64,000 nt of DNA from Minwuiaceae bacterium (GTDB lineage Bacteria; Pseudomonadota; Alphaproteobacteria; Minwuiales; Minwuiaceae). A model generated the notes under the pieces. That model was given only the letters and a program-made list of their open reading frames with translations, made no database searches and was not told where the DNA came from. The stretch lies in contig JANQEE010000009.1 in NCBI GenBank assembly GCA_028278525.1, positions 1-64,000 on the forward strand, written 5' to 3'. Made by a program: the position numbers and the translations under genes. Below, piece after piece: positions 48,392 through 56,728 of this stretch (the first letter of the stretch is position 1; every line of letters begins with the position of its first letter).

Positions 48392-48598
48392 TCACCGTCC
48401 ACGGGCCAAGCGGCGGAACAGGCGCTCTGCCACCCAATCTGTCGGGCCATCGAACGCCCAAGCGGCCACGGCCGATACCAGCAGTGGCGCAACGAAAGTC
48501 TGGGCAATAAGTGCTAATTCTTGCTTAATGACCTGGACGCCGAAGCCCGATTTCAGCCGAAATTCGGGCGAAAATCGCCCGTTTCGGCCGGCTTGACC
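48392..48598 (-). pseudogene. 5'-truncated gene fragment next to the IS remnant
   Basis: A frame on the minus strand ends VIKQELALIAQTFVAPLLVS, a hydrophobic segment, then DWVAERLFRRLARGR. It looks like a real C-terminus with a TM helix and basic tail. There is no ATG, GTG or TTG in a sensible position, and the frame runs into the IS5 remnant, which probably removed the 5' end. It ends 23 bp before the next gene. Confidence 0.4.
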
Positions 48599-48599
48599 G

Positions 48600-48988
48600 C
48601 TAGGCCGTGGCCTCATAAGCGCTAAGCCACAACCGGATCGCTGCGAGCTTGACGAAGGCGAGGAAGTTGGCCGCCCGCTTATCATACCGCGTTGCGATGC
48701 GGCGGCAGTGCTTGATCCTGTTGAAGAGCCGTTCGATCAGGTTGCGATCCCGATAGAGATACGAGCTGAAGCAGATCGGGTTTCGGCGATTGCGTCGCGG
48801 CGGGATGTTCGCCCAGCCCCCTTGTGACGACACGAGCTTCCTGATTGCATCCGCGTCATACGCCTTGTCGGCCAACAGCATCCGACACCCCTCGGGGTTT
48901 GCAGGGGAGAATAGGTTCGATGATACGCCACTCGGCGTCCGTGAGGGCATAGCGCATTCGGACTGCTCCTTTTAGGAGCTTGAATCAC
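48600..48988 (-). mobile_element. IS5 family (IS427-like) element remnant with internal deletion
   Basis: From the ATG at 48957 the frame gives the transposase N-terminus (MRYALTDAEWRIIEPILPCK, then PRGV). It is joined out of frame, near 48885, to the C-terminal part (MLLADKAYDADAIRK, then LYRDRNLIERLFNRIKHCRR and IATRYDKRAANFLAFVKLAA), which stops at 48600. A full IS5-type transposase has about 250 residues, so roughly 100 or more central codons are lost, including most of the DDE core. Exact element ends and terminal repeats were not identified, so the coordinates are approximate. Confidence 0.85.
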
Positions 48989-49040
48989 GCCAACAATCCC
49001 TCGATCAAGGTCCGCTTTCCCGTTAGAACCCGACCTTCGT

Positions 49041-49589
49041 TCAGCAGGCCGATCGTCTCAAATGAGCGCCTTGCAGACTTCCCGAAACATGCCGATAGAC
49101 CAGATCACCTGGGTCCTGCGGGCGGGCATGCTCGTCAAGCGTGGCGCCGAGGCGTTCAGCGAGACGGATCGAGCGCGCGTTGTCCGGACCGATGTAACTC
49201 ACCAGCGTTTTCAGTTTGCGATCTTGAAAGGCCCAATCGCGCAGAGCGACAGCGGCCTCGAACGCATACCCTTTGCCTTCGGCCTCGGATGTCAGCTGCC
49301 AACCAAGTTCCGGTTCCGGAAAACGTGGGCCTTGGTTGATCTCAATTTGCCCCAGGCATTGTTTGGTCTCTCGAAGCTCAATTGACAGATTGCCAACGCC
49401 AAAAAGCTGCCATAGCGCGACCCCATGGCAAAAGGCGCCCCACGCGTACCCGATTGAAAACGGTCCGCCCATGTACTTTGCCCGATCCGATGTCATCACC
49501 GCTGCGAAACTGGGCCAGTCTTCGAGTATGGGCTCGCGCAGGAGAAGACGATCGGTCCTTATGATTGGGCTGGTCTTCATGACAACCAA
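49041..49589 (-). CDS. GNAT family acetyltransferase, RimJ/RimL-like
   Basis: A 182-residue acetyltransferase of the RimJ/RimL type (pfam13302). The N-terminus is typical (TDRLLLREPILEDWPSFAAV), the acetyl-CoA site is ELGWQLTSEAEGKGYAFEAA, and the C-terminal motif is DNARSIRLAERLGATLDE. The substrate could be a protein N-terminus, an aminoglycoside or a small metabolite. Starts at 49589 or 49580 (MKTSPIIRTDR) are possible. It lies beside the IS remnant. Confidence 0.87.
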   Translation of the reverse strand: MVVMKTSPIIRTDRLLLREPILEDWPSFAAVMTSDRAKYMGGPFSIGYAWGAFCHGVALWQLFGVGNLSIELRETKQCLGQIEINQGPRFPEPELGWQLTSEAEGKGYAFEAAVALRDWAFQDRKLKTLVSYIGPDNARSIRLAERLGATLDEHARPQDPGDLVYRHVSGSLQGAHLRRSAC

Positions 49590-49729
49590 ACGATTCCGGC
49601 CTGCGCAAACCTATCTGCCAGCGGGTCCCCACCTTGACCAGCCGCCTTGCCCGCAACTGAGACGTCGCCCGCCGCGCCACATATGTCCGGTGACCGACTG
49701 GGAGCAGACTTCGCCCATGAGTACACGGC

Positions 49730-50068
49730 CTAGTAAAGGCGGCCGCCGTTCGGAATGGACCGTTCCGGGCCGATCAGCACGACCTCCCCATCCTGGCTGG
49801 GAAAGCCGAGCACCAGGATTTCGGACATGAACTTGCCGATCTGTTTTGGCGGGAAGTTCACCACGGCGGCGACCTGACGCCCAAGCAGTTCCTGCTTCTC
49901 ATAGAGGGACGTAACCTGAGCCGAGGTTTTCTTGGTTCCGATCTCGTCGCCGAAATCGACCCACAGTTTGAATGCCGGCTGCCGCGCCTCCGGAAAGTCC
50001 TGAACGTCGACAATCGTGCCGACACGAATGTCTACTTTCAGAAAGTCGTCAAACCCGATTTCCGTCAT
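49730..50068 (-). CDS. csaA: tRNA-binding domain protein, CsaA-like
   Basis: A 112-residue OB-fold protein of the CsaA/tRNA-binding family. It begins IGFDDFLKVDIRVGTIVDVQ, the typical start of the EMAP-II-like tRNA-binding fold, and contains QVAAVVNFPPKQIGKFMSEI. CsaA has been described as an export-linked chaperone and binds tRNA; which activity matters here is not clear. It has the expected family length. Confidence 0.9.
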   Translation of the reverse strand: MTEIGFDDFLKVDIRVGTIVDVQDFPEARQPAFKLWVDFGDEIGTKKTSAQVTSLYEKQELLGRQVAAVVNFPPKQIGKFMSEILVLGFPSQDGEVVLIGPERSIPNGGRLY

Positions 50069-50140
50069 TCACACTCACCGCAAATGAAAGGTACAAACGC
50101 GAACCTGCGAAGGGTTCCCCCGCCGGCGTCCGCGCTCGCC

Positions 50141-50560
50141 CTATTTGGAAGCCATCCGCGCCTTCATCTCCTTGATGTTCTCCAGCATGCGATTGTTGAT
50201 CGCATCGAACGCGTCGGATTGCGACTTGGCCGCCATTTCGGCAAGTTCGCGCATGTTCGCCAGGGCCTGTTCCATCGTCGCCTGAACGAATTCGGCCTGC
50301 CGGCCCGCGACCTTTTCTGAATCGGCGTTGGCGATCAGATCGTTTGCCGCATCCTGCCACTGCTGCATCGTTTCGCGCAGGATCTCCGCCTGCCGGCCCG
50401 CCAGGGCCTGCGCCCCTTCCGCGGCGGCCCGGTTGGCGGCGGTCACGGCTTCGATGTTCTTGCGTTGCGCATCCATCAGGGAGTCCATATCGACGCCCGG
50501 AATTTTGAATGCCGACATCATTTTGCTGAAATCCTCGAACGGAAACTTGGGGTCTGCCAT
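50141..50560 (-). CDS. Phasin family protein
   Basis: A 139-residue amphipathic helical protein. The N-terminus has the phasin pattern PFEDFSKMMSAFKIPGVDMD, and the body is coiled-coil-like (ALAGRQAEILRETMQQWQDA, ENIKEMKARMASK). Phasins coat polyhydroxyalkanoate granules; no PHA synthase is in the window. It precedes a TetR regulator on the same strand, which could control it. Confidence 0.88.
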   Translation of the reverse strand: MADPKFPFEDFSKMMSAFKIPGVDMDSLMDAQRKNIEAVTAANRAAAEGAQALAGRQAEILRETMQQWQDAANDLIANADSEKVAGRQAEFVQATMEQALANMRELAEMAAKSQSDAFDAINNRMLENIKEMKARMASK

Positions 50561-50595
50561 GGTCGCGTTCTCCGTCTACGGGTTATGTCCTGTGC

Positions 50596-51231
50596 CTAAA
50601 CTGCGGCCTCCGCGGCATCTCCGCCGACATCGCCGCGCCGGCGCCGGCCCGGCGCCATGGACATCATCGATTCGGCGCGTTTCAATCGTTTGTCGAGAGC
50701 GGCCATTGTCTTCGCCATGTCCTCGCTCTCGTCGTCGAGCCAGATTCGCATGACCGACAGGTAGATAAGGCCGAGGCCTTTGATACGAAGCGGACCGAGC
50801 AATCCGTCGGTTCGGATTTCCGCCGCCTCCAACATCCATCTGAGGGATCGCGCGAATGGGCCGGCAGCCATGCAGAACATGGAGGCAGGCTCCCTGCCGG
50901 CATCGCGCAGGATCGACCGCACGGCTTCCCGGTGCGGGCCCAACGCATCGAACCGGCGCATGATCACGTCGAACAGCCGTTCGCGCGCGGACTGCTCGCG
51001 GTCTTCCGGATCCATGCCGCTTAAGGTTTGCAGGTCGACCCGCCTTGAGAAGCCGGCCAGGATCGCAGTTTTCGACGAGTAATGGCTATACAGATCCGCG
51101 AGCGAGACCTTTGCATGCTCGGCAATGTCCGTCAGCGTTGTCTGATGCCATCCCTGAACGGCGGCCAGGTCGAGGGCCGCATCGATGATCGCGTCGGGAA
51201 CGGCGGCTTTTCGCGGGGCTTTGCCGGCCAT
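50596..51231 (-). CDS. TetR family transcriptional regulator
   Basis: A 211-residue regulator. The helix-turn-helix is AVQGWHQTTLTDIAEHAKVS with LADLYSHYSSKTAILAGF. The C-terminal domain (REAVRSILRDAGREPASMFC) looks like the COQ9/TetR-type ligand domain. The tail is Arg/Gly/Ala-rich. It lies 36 bp upstream of the phasin gene in the same direction; the target is unknown. Confidence 0.9.
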   Translation of the reverse strand: MAGKAPRKAAVPDAIIDAALDLAAVQGWHQTTLTDIAEHAKVSLADLYSHYSSKTAILAGFSRRVDLQTLSGMDPEDREQSARERLFDVIMRRFDALGPHREAVRSILRDAGREPASMFCMAAGPFARSLRWMLEAAEIRTDGLLGPLRIKGLGLIYLSVMRIWLDDESEDMAKTMAALDKRLKRAESMMSMAPGRRRRGDVGGDAAEAAV

Positions 51232-51320
51232 GATGAAAACGCCTCCTCAAAGCTCAATTCGTTTGTACCTAGCATATATGGTCTCGGTCAGCCGCGGCAA
51301 AGCGAATGCCGGCCGGAGGA

Positions 51321-52136
51321 TCAGCCGGCCAGCTCGCGCGAGCGCCGCGTGGCGGCGGCAACGGCCCCGGACATCAACGCTTGCAGGCCGGGCTCGGCCA
51401 TCAACACCTCCAGGGCTGCCTGGGTCGTGCCGCCGGGGCTGGTCACGTTCTTGCGCAACGTCGCCGGATCTTCGTCCGCCTGCATCGCCAGCTCTCCGGC
51501 CCCGGCCACCGTGGTCAACGCGAGCGTGCGGGCCAGGTCCTCGGGGAGGCCGGCCTCGACACCGGCCCGGCTCATGCATTCGATCATCAGGAACACATAG
51601 GCCGGCCCGCTGCCCGATACGGCCGTGACCGCATCCATCAGCGCCTCGTCGTCGATCCAGGCGACGTTGCCGACCGCGCCCAGCAAAGCGTCGCAGTTGT
51701 CGCGCATGGTCTGGCTGACATTCGCGTTGGGGCAGGCGACCAGCATGCCGCGGCCGACCGCCGCGGGCGTGTTCGGCATGCTGCGCACGATCGCGGCGTC
51801 GACGCCGAAGTAGCGCTGGAAATCGGCGATCGTCTTGCCGGCTGCGATCGACAGGAACACCGTGTCCGGCCCGGTCAACGGCGCATAGCCGGGCGCCGCG
51901 TCGTCCATGGTCTGTGGCTTGACGGCGAGGATTATCACCGACGGCGCGAAGCCCGACGGAACGCTGTCGGCATCCGGCACGACGGTCACCCCCAGCGCAC
52001 CGATGGACTCCGCCTGCTCCGGCCCCGGTTCTACGACGACCACATCGCCCGGCGCGACACCGCGGGCCAGCCAGCCCTGCAGCATCGCCCCGCCCATCTT
52101 GCCGCAACCGACAAGCAACAGGCGTCCCACGTTCAT
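51321..52136 (-). CDS. proC: Pyrroline-5-carboxylate reductase
   Basis: Final enzyme of proline synthesis. The 271-residue product has the NAD(P) motif LLLVGCGKMGGAMLQGWLAR, the VKPQ loop (ILAVKPQTMDD), SMPNTPAAVGRG, and the ProC signature in SGSGPAYVFLMIECM with TSPGGTTQAALEVL. The start at 52136 (MNVGRLLLVG) is clear. The ybjN-like gene lies 72 bp upstream on the same strand, a frequent pair. Confidence 0.96.
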   Translation of the reverse strand: MNVGRLLLVGCGKMGGAMLQGWLARGVAPGDVVVVEPGPEQAESIGALGVTVVPDADSVPSGFAPSVIILAVKPQTMDDAAPGYAPLTGPDTVFLSIAAGKTIADFQRYFGVDAAIVRSMPNTPAAVGRGMLVACPNANVSQTMRDNCDALLGAVGNVAWIDDEALMDAVTAVSGSGPAYVFLMIECMSRAGVEAGLPEDLARTLALTTVAGAGELAMQADEDPATLRKNVTSPGGTTQAALEVLMAEPGLQALMSGAVAAATRRSRELAG

Positions 52137-52208
52137 GTTCGCTTCTCCCGTCTTGCGCCGCCGGCGCCGTGCTAAATGCCGGGTCGCCTTCGGCGTCAGG
52201 CTATGACC

Positions 52209-52712
52209 TCAAGCCTCGCCGACGGTGTCCAGCATTGCCGCCTCGATGGCTTCATCGGGCGACTTACCGCCCCAGAGGACGAATTGTATCGCGGGAAAGT
52301 AGCGTTCGCATTCGCTTAGGGAAATCTCGACGAGGTCCTCGATCTGCTCCCGGCTCGGCCCGTTGCAGCCGCGCAGCGGCAGGCCCTGGCGGAACAACAG
52401 CACTTTCTCGGACCCCCAGAGGTCGAAGTGGCCGAGCGGCATGCGTTCGTTCAGTTTGACGATCAGGGTATGCAGCGCTGCCTGTTTGGCCACGGGCACC
52501 TTCATCTCGAACGCGCAAGCCGACGTGAGCGCCGAAATCTCCGGCCGCCAAGAGAACCACATCTGGTAGTCGCACCAATTGCCGCTGATCGCGAAGATCA
52601 GCTCGTCGTCGCCCTGCCGGTCGCACGGCCACTCGTTTTCGGTTATGAACAGCTCGATCTGGTCAAGCGGGTTGGCTTCGCTGATCTGGGAAATGTCTAG
52701 CAGGCTGGCCAT
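52209..52712 (-). CDS. YbjN domain protein
   Basis: A 167-residue YbjN family protein (bacterial sensory transduction regulator group), starting MASLLDISQISEANPLDQIE. Conserved parts are ISGNWCDYQMWFSWRPEISA and the C-terminal ECERYFPAIQFVLWGGKSPD. The fold resembles type III secretion chaperones; the biochemical role is unknown. I chose the ATG at 52712, preceded by GGAGGGGAG on the minus strand, over the ORF opening at 52757. Confidence 0.9.
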   Translation of the reverse strand: MASLLDISQISEANPLDQIELFITENEWPCDRQGDDELIFAISGNWCDYQMWFSWRPEISALTSACAFEMKVPVAKQAALHTLIVKLNERMPLGHFDLWGSEKVLLFRQGLPLRGCNGPSREQIEDLVEISLSECERYFPAIQFVLWGGKSPDEAIEAAMLDTVGEA

Positions 52713-52898
52713 CTGTAGCTCCCCTCCAGGGACATACAGTCCCAGGACATCGCACAAGGATGTTACATATATGTTGGGGTCAGTCGATGACCGACGCCCA
52801 AGATCTAGCCTAGGAAACCAGGACTCCGCGCGTCAAGCGCCGACTGCCGACGCGGCGCGATATGTTGTGGATAACCCGCTCGGGGCGCTGCCTCGGCC

Positions 52899-53183
52899 CT
52901 ATTCGGCCGGCGGTTTGGCGGTCTTTCGCCTGGCCGGCTTGGCTTTGCCGGCTTCCAGCGCCGCAATCCGTGCCGCCAGCCGTTCGTTCTCGGCGCGGGC
53001 TTCGGCGGCCATCGCCTTTACGGCCTCGAACTCGTCGCGGCTGACCAGGTCCATATCGGCGAGAATCCGTTCGAACCGTTGCCGGATCACTGCCTCGACC
53101 TCGCCCTTGGCGCCCTGCAAGGTGCCGAGCGCGCCGGTCGCAACCCGCGCCAGATCGTCGAGAATTCTGTTGTCCGTTTGCAT
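52899..53183 (-). CDS. UbiK/BMFP family ubiquinone-synthesis accessory factor
   Basis: A 94-residue protein of the membrane-fusogenic BMFP/UbiK family. The amphipathic first half is RVATGALGTLQGAKGEVEAV and the coiled-coil second half is EFEAVKAMAAEARAENERLA. The tail is Lys/Arg/Pro/Ala-rich (KPARRKTAKPPAE). In E. coli UbiK helps ubiquinone assembly; that role is inferred here. It is divergent from lgt. Confidence 0.85.
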   Translation of the reverse strand: MQTDNRILDDLARVATGALGTLQGAKGEVEAVIRQRFERILADMDLVSRDEFEAVKAMAAEARAENERLAARIAALEAGKAKPARRKTAKPPAE

Positions 53184-53284
53184 CGTTCAGTCCCGCCTGC
53201 TTTGACCCGCGCACCATATCCGCCGCCCGCCGATCACGCAAAGACGAGTTGCGCGGGCGGCCCACGCTTCCATATAACCTGGAC

Positions 53285-54088
53285 ATGCTGACATTGCCCG
53301 TGATTCCATTCCCGACCATCGATCCGGTGTTGATCGAGATCGGTCCTTTCGCAATCCGCTGGTACGCCCTCGCCTATATCGCCGGGCTGTTGCTCGGCTG
53401 GCGCTACGTACTGCGCCTGGCACGCCGGCCGGGTTCGGCTGTCGAGCCCAAGCAGGCGGACGACTTCCTGCTATGGGCGACCCTCGGCGTGGTGCTGGGC
53501 GGCCGGCTCGGCTACGTGCTGTTCTACAATCCGGGCTATTACCTCGAGAACCCGTCTCAGATCCTGATCGTCTGGCAGGGCGGCATGTCGTTCCACGGCG
53601 GTATGCTGGGCGTGGTGGTCGCCCTGTTGCTCTACGCCCGACGCCAGAAGCTGCCGGTCTTCGCCTTAAGCGACATCGTTGCGGTGGCGACGCCGATCGG
53701 ACTGTTCTTCGGCCGGTTGGCCAACTTCATCAACGGCGAGCTCTATGGCCGCGCGGCGGAGGTACCCTGGGCGATGGTCTTCCCGACCGACCCGGAAGGC
53801 GTGCCGCGCCATCCGAGCCAGTTGTACCAGGCGGCGATGGAGGGCCTTGTGCTGTTTACCGTACTGGCGTTCCTGGCGCACCGAACCAACGCGCTCAAGC
53901 ATCGCGGCCTGCTGACCGGCGCGTTCCTCGGCGGCTACGCCATCGTCCGTATGGTCGGCGAGCTGTTCCGCCAGCCCGATGCGCATATCGGTTTCCTCAG
54001 CGGCGGCGTCACCATGGGCCAGAGCCTGTCGCTGCCGATGCTGGCGGTGGGCCTGTGGATGATCTGGCAGTCGCGGCGCCGCGCCTGA
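53285..54088 (+). CDS. lgt: Prolipoprotein diacylglyceryl transferase
   Basis: Adds diacylglycerol from phosphatidylglycerol to the lipobox cysteine of prolipoproteins. The 267-residue protein has seven TM helices. The signature GRLANFINGELYGR, the catalytic region WQGGMSFHGGMLG, and HPSQLYQAAMEG are present. The ATG at 53285 (MLTLPVIPFPTIDPV) fits the family. It heads lgt-midA-pgeF, with 4-bp gaps. Confidence 0.96.
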   Translation: MLTLPVIPFPTIDPVLIEIGPFAIRWYALAYIAGLLLGWRYVLRLARRPGSAVEPKQADDFLLWATLGVVLGGRLGYVLFYNPGYYLENPSQILIVWQGGMSFHGGMLGVVVALLLYARRQKLPVFALSDIVAVATPIGLFFGRLANFINGELYGRAAEVPWAMVFPTDPEGVPRHPSQLYQAAMEGLVLFTVLAFLAHRTNALKHRGLLTGAFLGGYAIVRMVGELFRQPDAHIGFLSGGVTMGQSLSLPMLAVGLWMIWQSRRRA

Positions 54089-54092
54089 CCGC

Positions 54093-55112
54093 ATGGCCGA
54101 GACGCTCCTGGACAGACTGAAGGCCCGTATCGTCCGGGACGGCCCGATCAGCGTCGCCGACTACATGGCCGCCTGCCTGGGCGACCCGGCCTTCGGCTAC
54201 TACATGCGCCGCGACCCGTTCGGCGCCCATGGCGACTTCACGACCGCGCCCGAGATCAGTCAAACCTTCGGCGAACTGTTGGGACTCTGGTGCGCCGAGA
54301 CCTGGCGGCAGATCGGCGAGCCCGCCCCTGTCTATCTGGTCGAACTCGGCCCCGGCCGCGGCACGCTGATGGCCGACGCGCTCCGCGCCGTCGGCAAAGC
54401 GCTGCCCGCGTTCCGCGAGGCGCTCGACCCGCACCTCATCGAAACCAGCCCCGCCCTGCGGACAATCCAAAAAAAGACGATAGGCGATGCAACATGGCAT
54501 GACGACATCGCCGGCCTGCCCGACGGTCCCACACTGCTGCTGGCCAACGAGTTCTTCGACGCCCTGCCGATCCATCAATTTGTCGGAAAAGACCGGCGCG
54601 AACGCATGATCGGTCTCGACGGCCAGAACCTGGCCTTCACCGAGGACGCCGACGACATCGTCGAGACCTGCCCGGCCGGACAGGAGATCGCGGCGGAGAT
54701 CGGCCGCCGCCTTTCGGCCCATGGTGGCGCGGCGTTGATTATCGACTACGGCCCCGCGCAATCCGGGCCGGGCGACAGCCTGCAGGCCGTCAGGAACCAC
54801 GCCTACCATCCGGTACTGGAAACGCCCGGCGAGGCGGACCTTACCGCCCATGTCGACTTTCAAGCCCTGCTGACAGCGGCGCGCGACGCAGGCGCGACCG
54901 GCTATGGGCCGATCAGCCAGCGCGATCTGCTGCGCCGGCTCGGCATCGAGACGCGCATCCAGGCGCTGGTGCCCAATGCCGATGCCGCCCAACAGGAAGC
55001 CATCGTCAGCGGCTATCGGCGCTTGACCGACACCGACCAGATGGGGACCTTGTTCAAGGCCATCGCGCTGACCGGCCCCGATTCGCCGGTCCCGCCCGCT
55101 TTCGACGAGTGA
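54093..55112 (+). CDS. SAM-dependent methyltransferase, MidA/NDUFAF7 family
   Basis: A 339-residue DUF185 methyltransferase. The eukaryotic relative NDUFAF7 methylates an arginine of complex I subunit NDUFS2; the bacterial target is presumed similar. Family features are GYYMRRDPFGAHGDFTTAPE, EISQTFGELLGLWCAE, the SAM-binding LVELGPGRGTLMADALRA, and LLANEFFDALPIHQF. It is translated between lgt and pgeF. Confidence 0.92.
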   Translation: MAETLLDRLKARIVRDGPISVADYMAACLGDPAFGYYMRRDPFGAHGDFTTAPEISQTFGELLGLWCAETWRQIGEPAPVYLVELGPGRGTLMADALRAVGKALPAFREALDPHLIETSPALRTIQKKTIGDATWHDDIAGLPDGPTLLLANEFFDALPIHQFVGKDRRERMIGLDGQNLAFTEDADDIVETCPAGQEIAAEIGRRLSAHGGAALIIDYGPAQSGPGDSLQAVRNHAYHPVLETPGEADLTAHVDFQALLTAARDAGATGYGPISQRDLLRRLGIETRIQALVPNADAAQQEAIVSGYRRLTDTDQMGTLFKAIALTGPDSPVPPAFDE

Positions 55113-55116
55113 GCTC

Positions 55117-55884
55117 ATGCTGACCAGCGACGCGCTGAACGACTCAAGCCGGATCCGGCACGGCTTCTTCACCCGCGAGGGCGGCGTGTCGAAGGGCATC
55201 TACGCCTCGCTCAATTGCGGCCCCGGCTCCAACGACGACCCGGCCGACGTGGCGGAGAACCGCGCGCGGGTCGCGAAGATGCTGGGAGCCAAGCCCGAGG
55301 CGCTTGCGACCCTGCATCAAATTCACAGCCCCACGGTGGTGACCGTGGATAAGCCGGTGGCGTTGGACCAGCGGCCGAAGGCCGACGCGATGGTGACGGT
55401 GCGGGCCGGCATCGCGCTCGGCATCTCGACCGCCGACTGCGCGCCGGTGCTGTTCGCCGACCGACAAGCCGGCGTCGTCGGCGGCGCCCATGCCGGCTGG
55501 CGCGGCGCGCTCGGCGGCGTGCTTGAAGCGACGATCGACGCGATGGCCGCCCTCGGCGCCGACCGCGCCGCCATCGCCGCCTGCGTCGGCCCGACCATCG
55601 CCAAGGCTTCGTACGAAGTCGGACCGGAATTCCCGAAGCCGTTCCTGGACCAGGACGCGGCGAACGACCGCTTCTTCGGGCCGTCCGACCGCGCTGGCCA
55701 TTTCATGTTCGACCTGCCGGGCTACGTCACGGCCCGGCTGAACGCCGCCGGCATCGGCGCGGTCGAGAACTTAGGCCGGGACACGCGAAGCGACGAGGCG
55801 CGGTTCTTCAGCTACCGCCGCACCACGCTTTGCGGCGAGCCGGACTACGGCCGCCAGCTTTCGGTTATCATGCTCGCCGACTGA
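55117..55884 (+). CDS. pgeF: Peptidoglycan editing factor PgeF (YfiH/laccase-domain)
   Basis: A 255-residue multicopper-polyphenol-oxidase-fold protein. PgeF removes wrongly incorporated residues from peptidoglycan precursors and has also been reported as a purine nucleoside-type enzyme. The metal-site motifs are seen as LHQIHSP, STADCAPVLF, GGAHAGWRGALGGV and GPTIAKASYEVG. The start at 55117 is 4 bp after midA. Confidence 0.93.
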   Translation: MLTSDALNDSSRIRHGFFTREGGVSKGIYASLNCGPGSNDDPADVAENRARVAKMLGAKPEALATLHQIHSPTVVTVDKPVALDQRPKADAMVTVRAGIALGISTADCAPVLFADRQAGVVGGAHAGWRGALGGVLEATIDAMAALGADRAAIAACVGPTIAKASYEVGPEFPKPFLDQDAANDRFFGPSDRAGHFMFDLPGYVTARLNAAGIGAVENLGRDTRSDEARFFSYRRTTLCGEPDYGRQLSVIMLAD

Positions 55885-55906
55885 ACGACGACAAAGCGGG
55901 GAGACG

Positions 55907-56716
55907 ATGCCGGTACTGAGCCTTGGGCCGGAGGACGGCCTCTATTACGAATACGACGCACCGGACGGGGCTAAGCCGACCTTCGTGTTCGTCAACGCCC
56001 TGACCGGCAGCACCGGGACCTGGCAGGCCGAGATCGGCCCGAGTTTAAGAGCCGAGGGCTTCGGCACGCTGGCCTACAACTTCAGGGGCCAGGCGGAGAG
56101 CCCGTTCAAGCCCGGCATCGCGCTGGACGAGGCGCTGATCGTCGGCGACCTGAGGCGGCTGATGGAGGAGGTCGCGCCGCCCCGGCCGATCCCGGTCGGG
56201 CTCTCGATCGGCGGGCTGTACGCGGCCAAGGCGGTCCTCGGCGGCACCGATGCGGAAGGGCTGGTGCTGCTGAATACGCTGAGGCGGATCGGGCCGCGGC
56301 TCGCCTGGGTCAACGACGTGATGGTCCGGGCCGCCGAGGTCGGCGGCATCCAACTGCTGATGGACTTCTACATGCCACTGCTGCTGAACGAGGGGGGTCT
56401 GGAGGGGGTCCGATCAAATTTCCTGGGAACGAGCCCATACACCCCGCTGGACTCGGCACACGGTCACTTCAACCTGATGCGGCACGCCGGCGGCACCGAC
56501 TGGGAGATTGCATACGAGAAGTTGTCGCTGCCGGTGCTGGTGGTCTCCGGCTTGCAGGACCGGGTGTTCTACGACGGAGCCGTGGTGGCGGACCTGACCG
56601 CGCGGCTGCCGAACGCGACCACGGTCGAGATGCCGAACGCCGGCCACCTGATCCCGATGGAGCGGCCGGCCGAACTGACCTGGGCGCTGAAGGACTTCGC
56701 GACCCAACTCGGCTAG
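55907..56716 (+). CDS. Alpha/beta hydrolase
   Basis: A 269-residue alpha/beta-hydrolase. The nucleophile elbow is GLSIGG (Ser near residue 101), the acid is probably Asp in SGLQDRVFYDG, and the His lies in NAGHLIPMERP. The oxyanion region is FVNALTGSTGTW, with NFRGQAESP before the elbow. No specific substrate is suggested. It lies 12 bp before the M24 gene and may be co-transcribed with it. Confidence 0.9.
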   Translation: MPVLSLGPEDGLYYEYDAPDGAKPTFVFVNALTGSTGTWQAEIGPSLRAEGFGTLAYNFRGQAESPFKPGIALDEALIVGDLRRLMEEVAPPRPIPVGLSIGGLYAAKAVLGGTDAEGLVLLNTLRRIGPRLAWVNDVMVRAAEVGGIQLLMDFYMPLLLNEGGLEGVRSNFLGTSPYTPLDSAHGHFNLMRHAGGTDWEIAYEKLSLPVLVVSGLQDRVFYDGAVVADLTARLPNATTVEMPNAGHLIPMERPAELTWALKDFATQLG

Positions 56717-56728
56717 GATTGAGACAGA

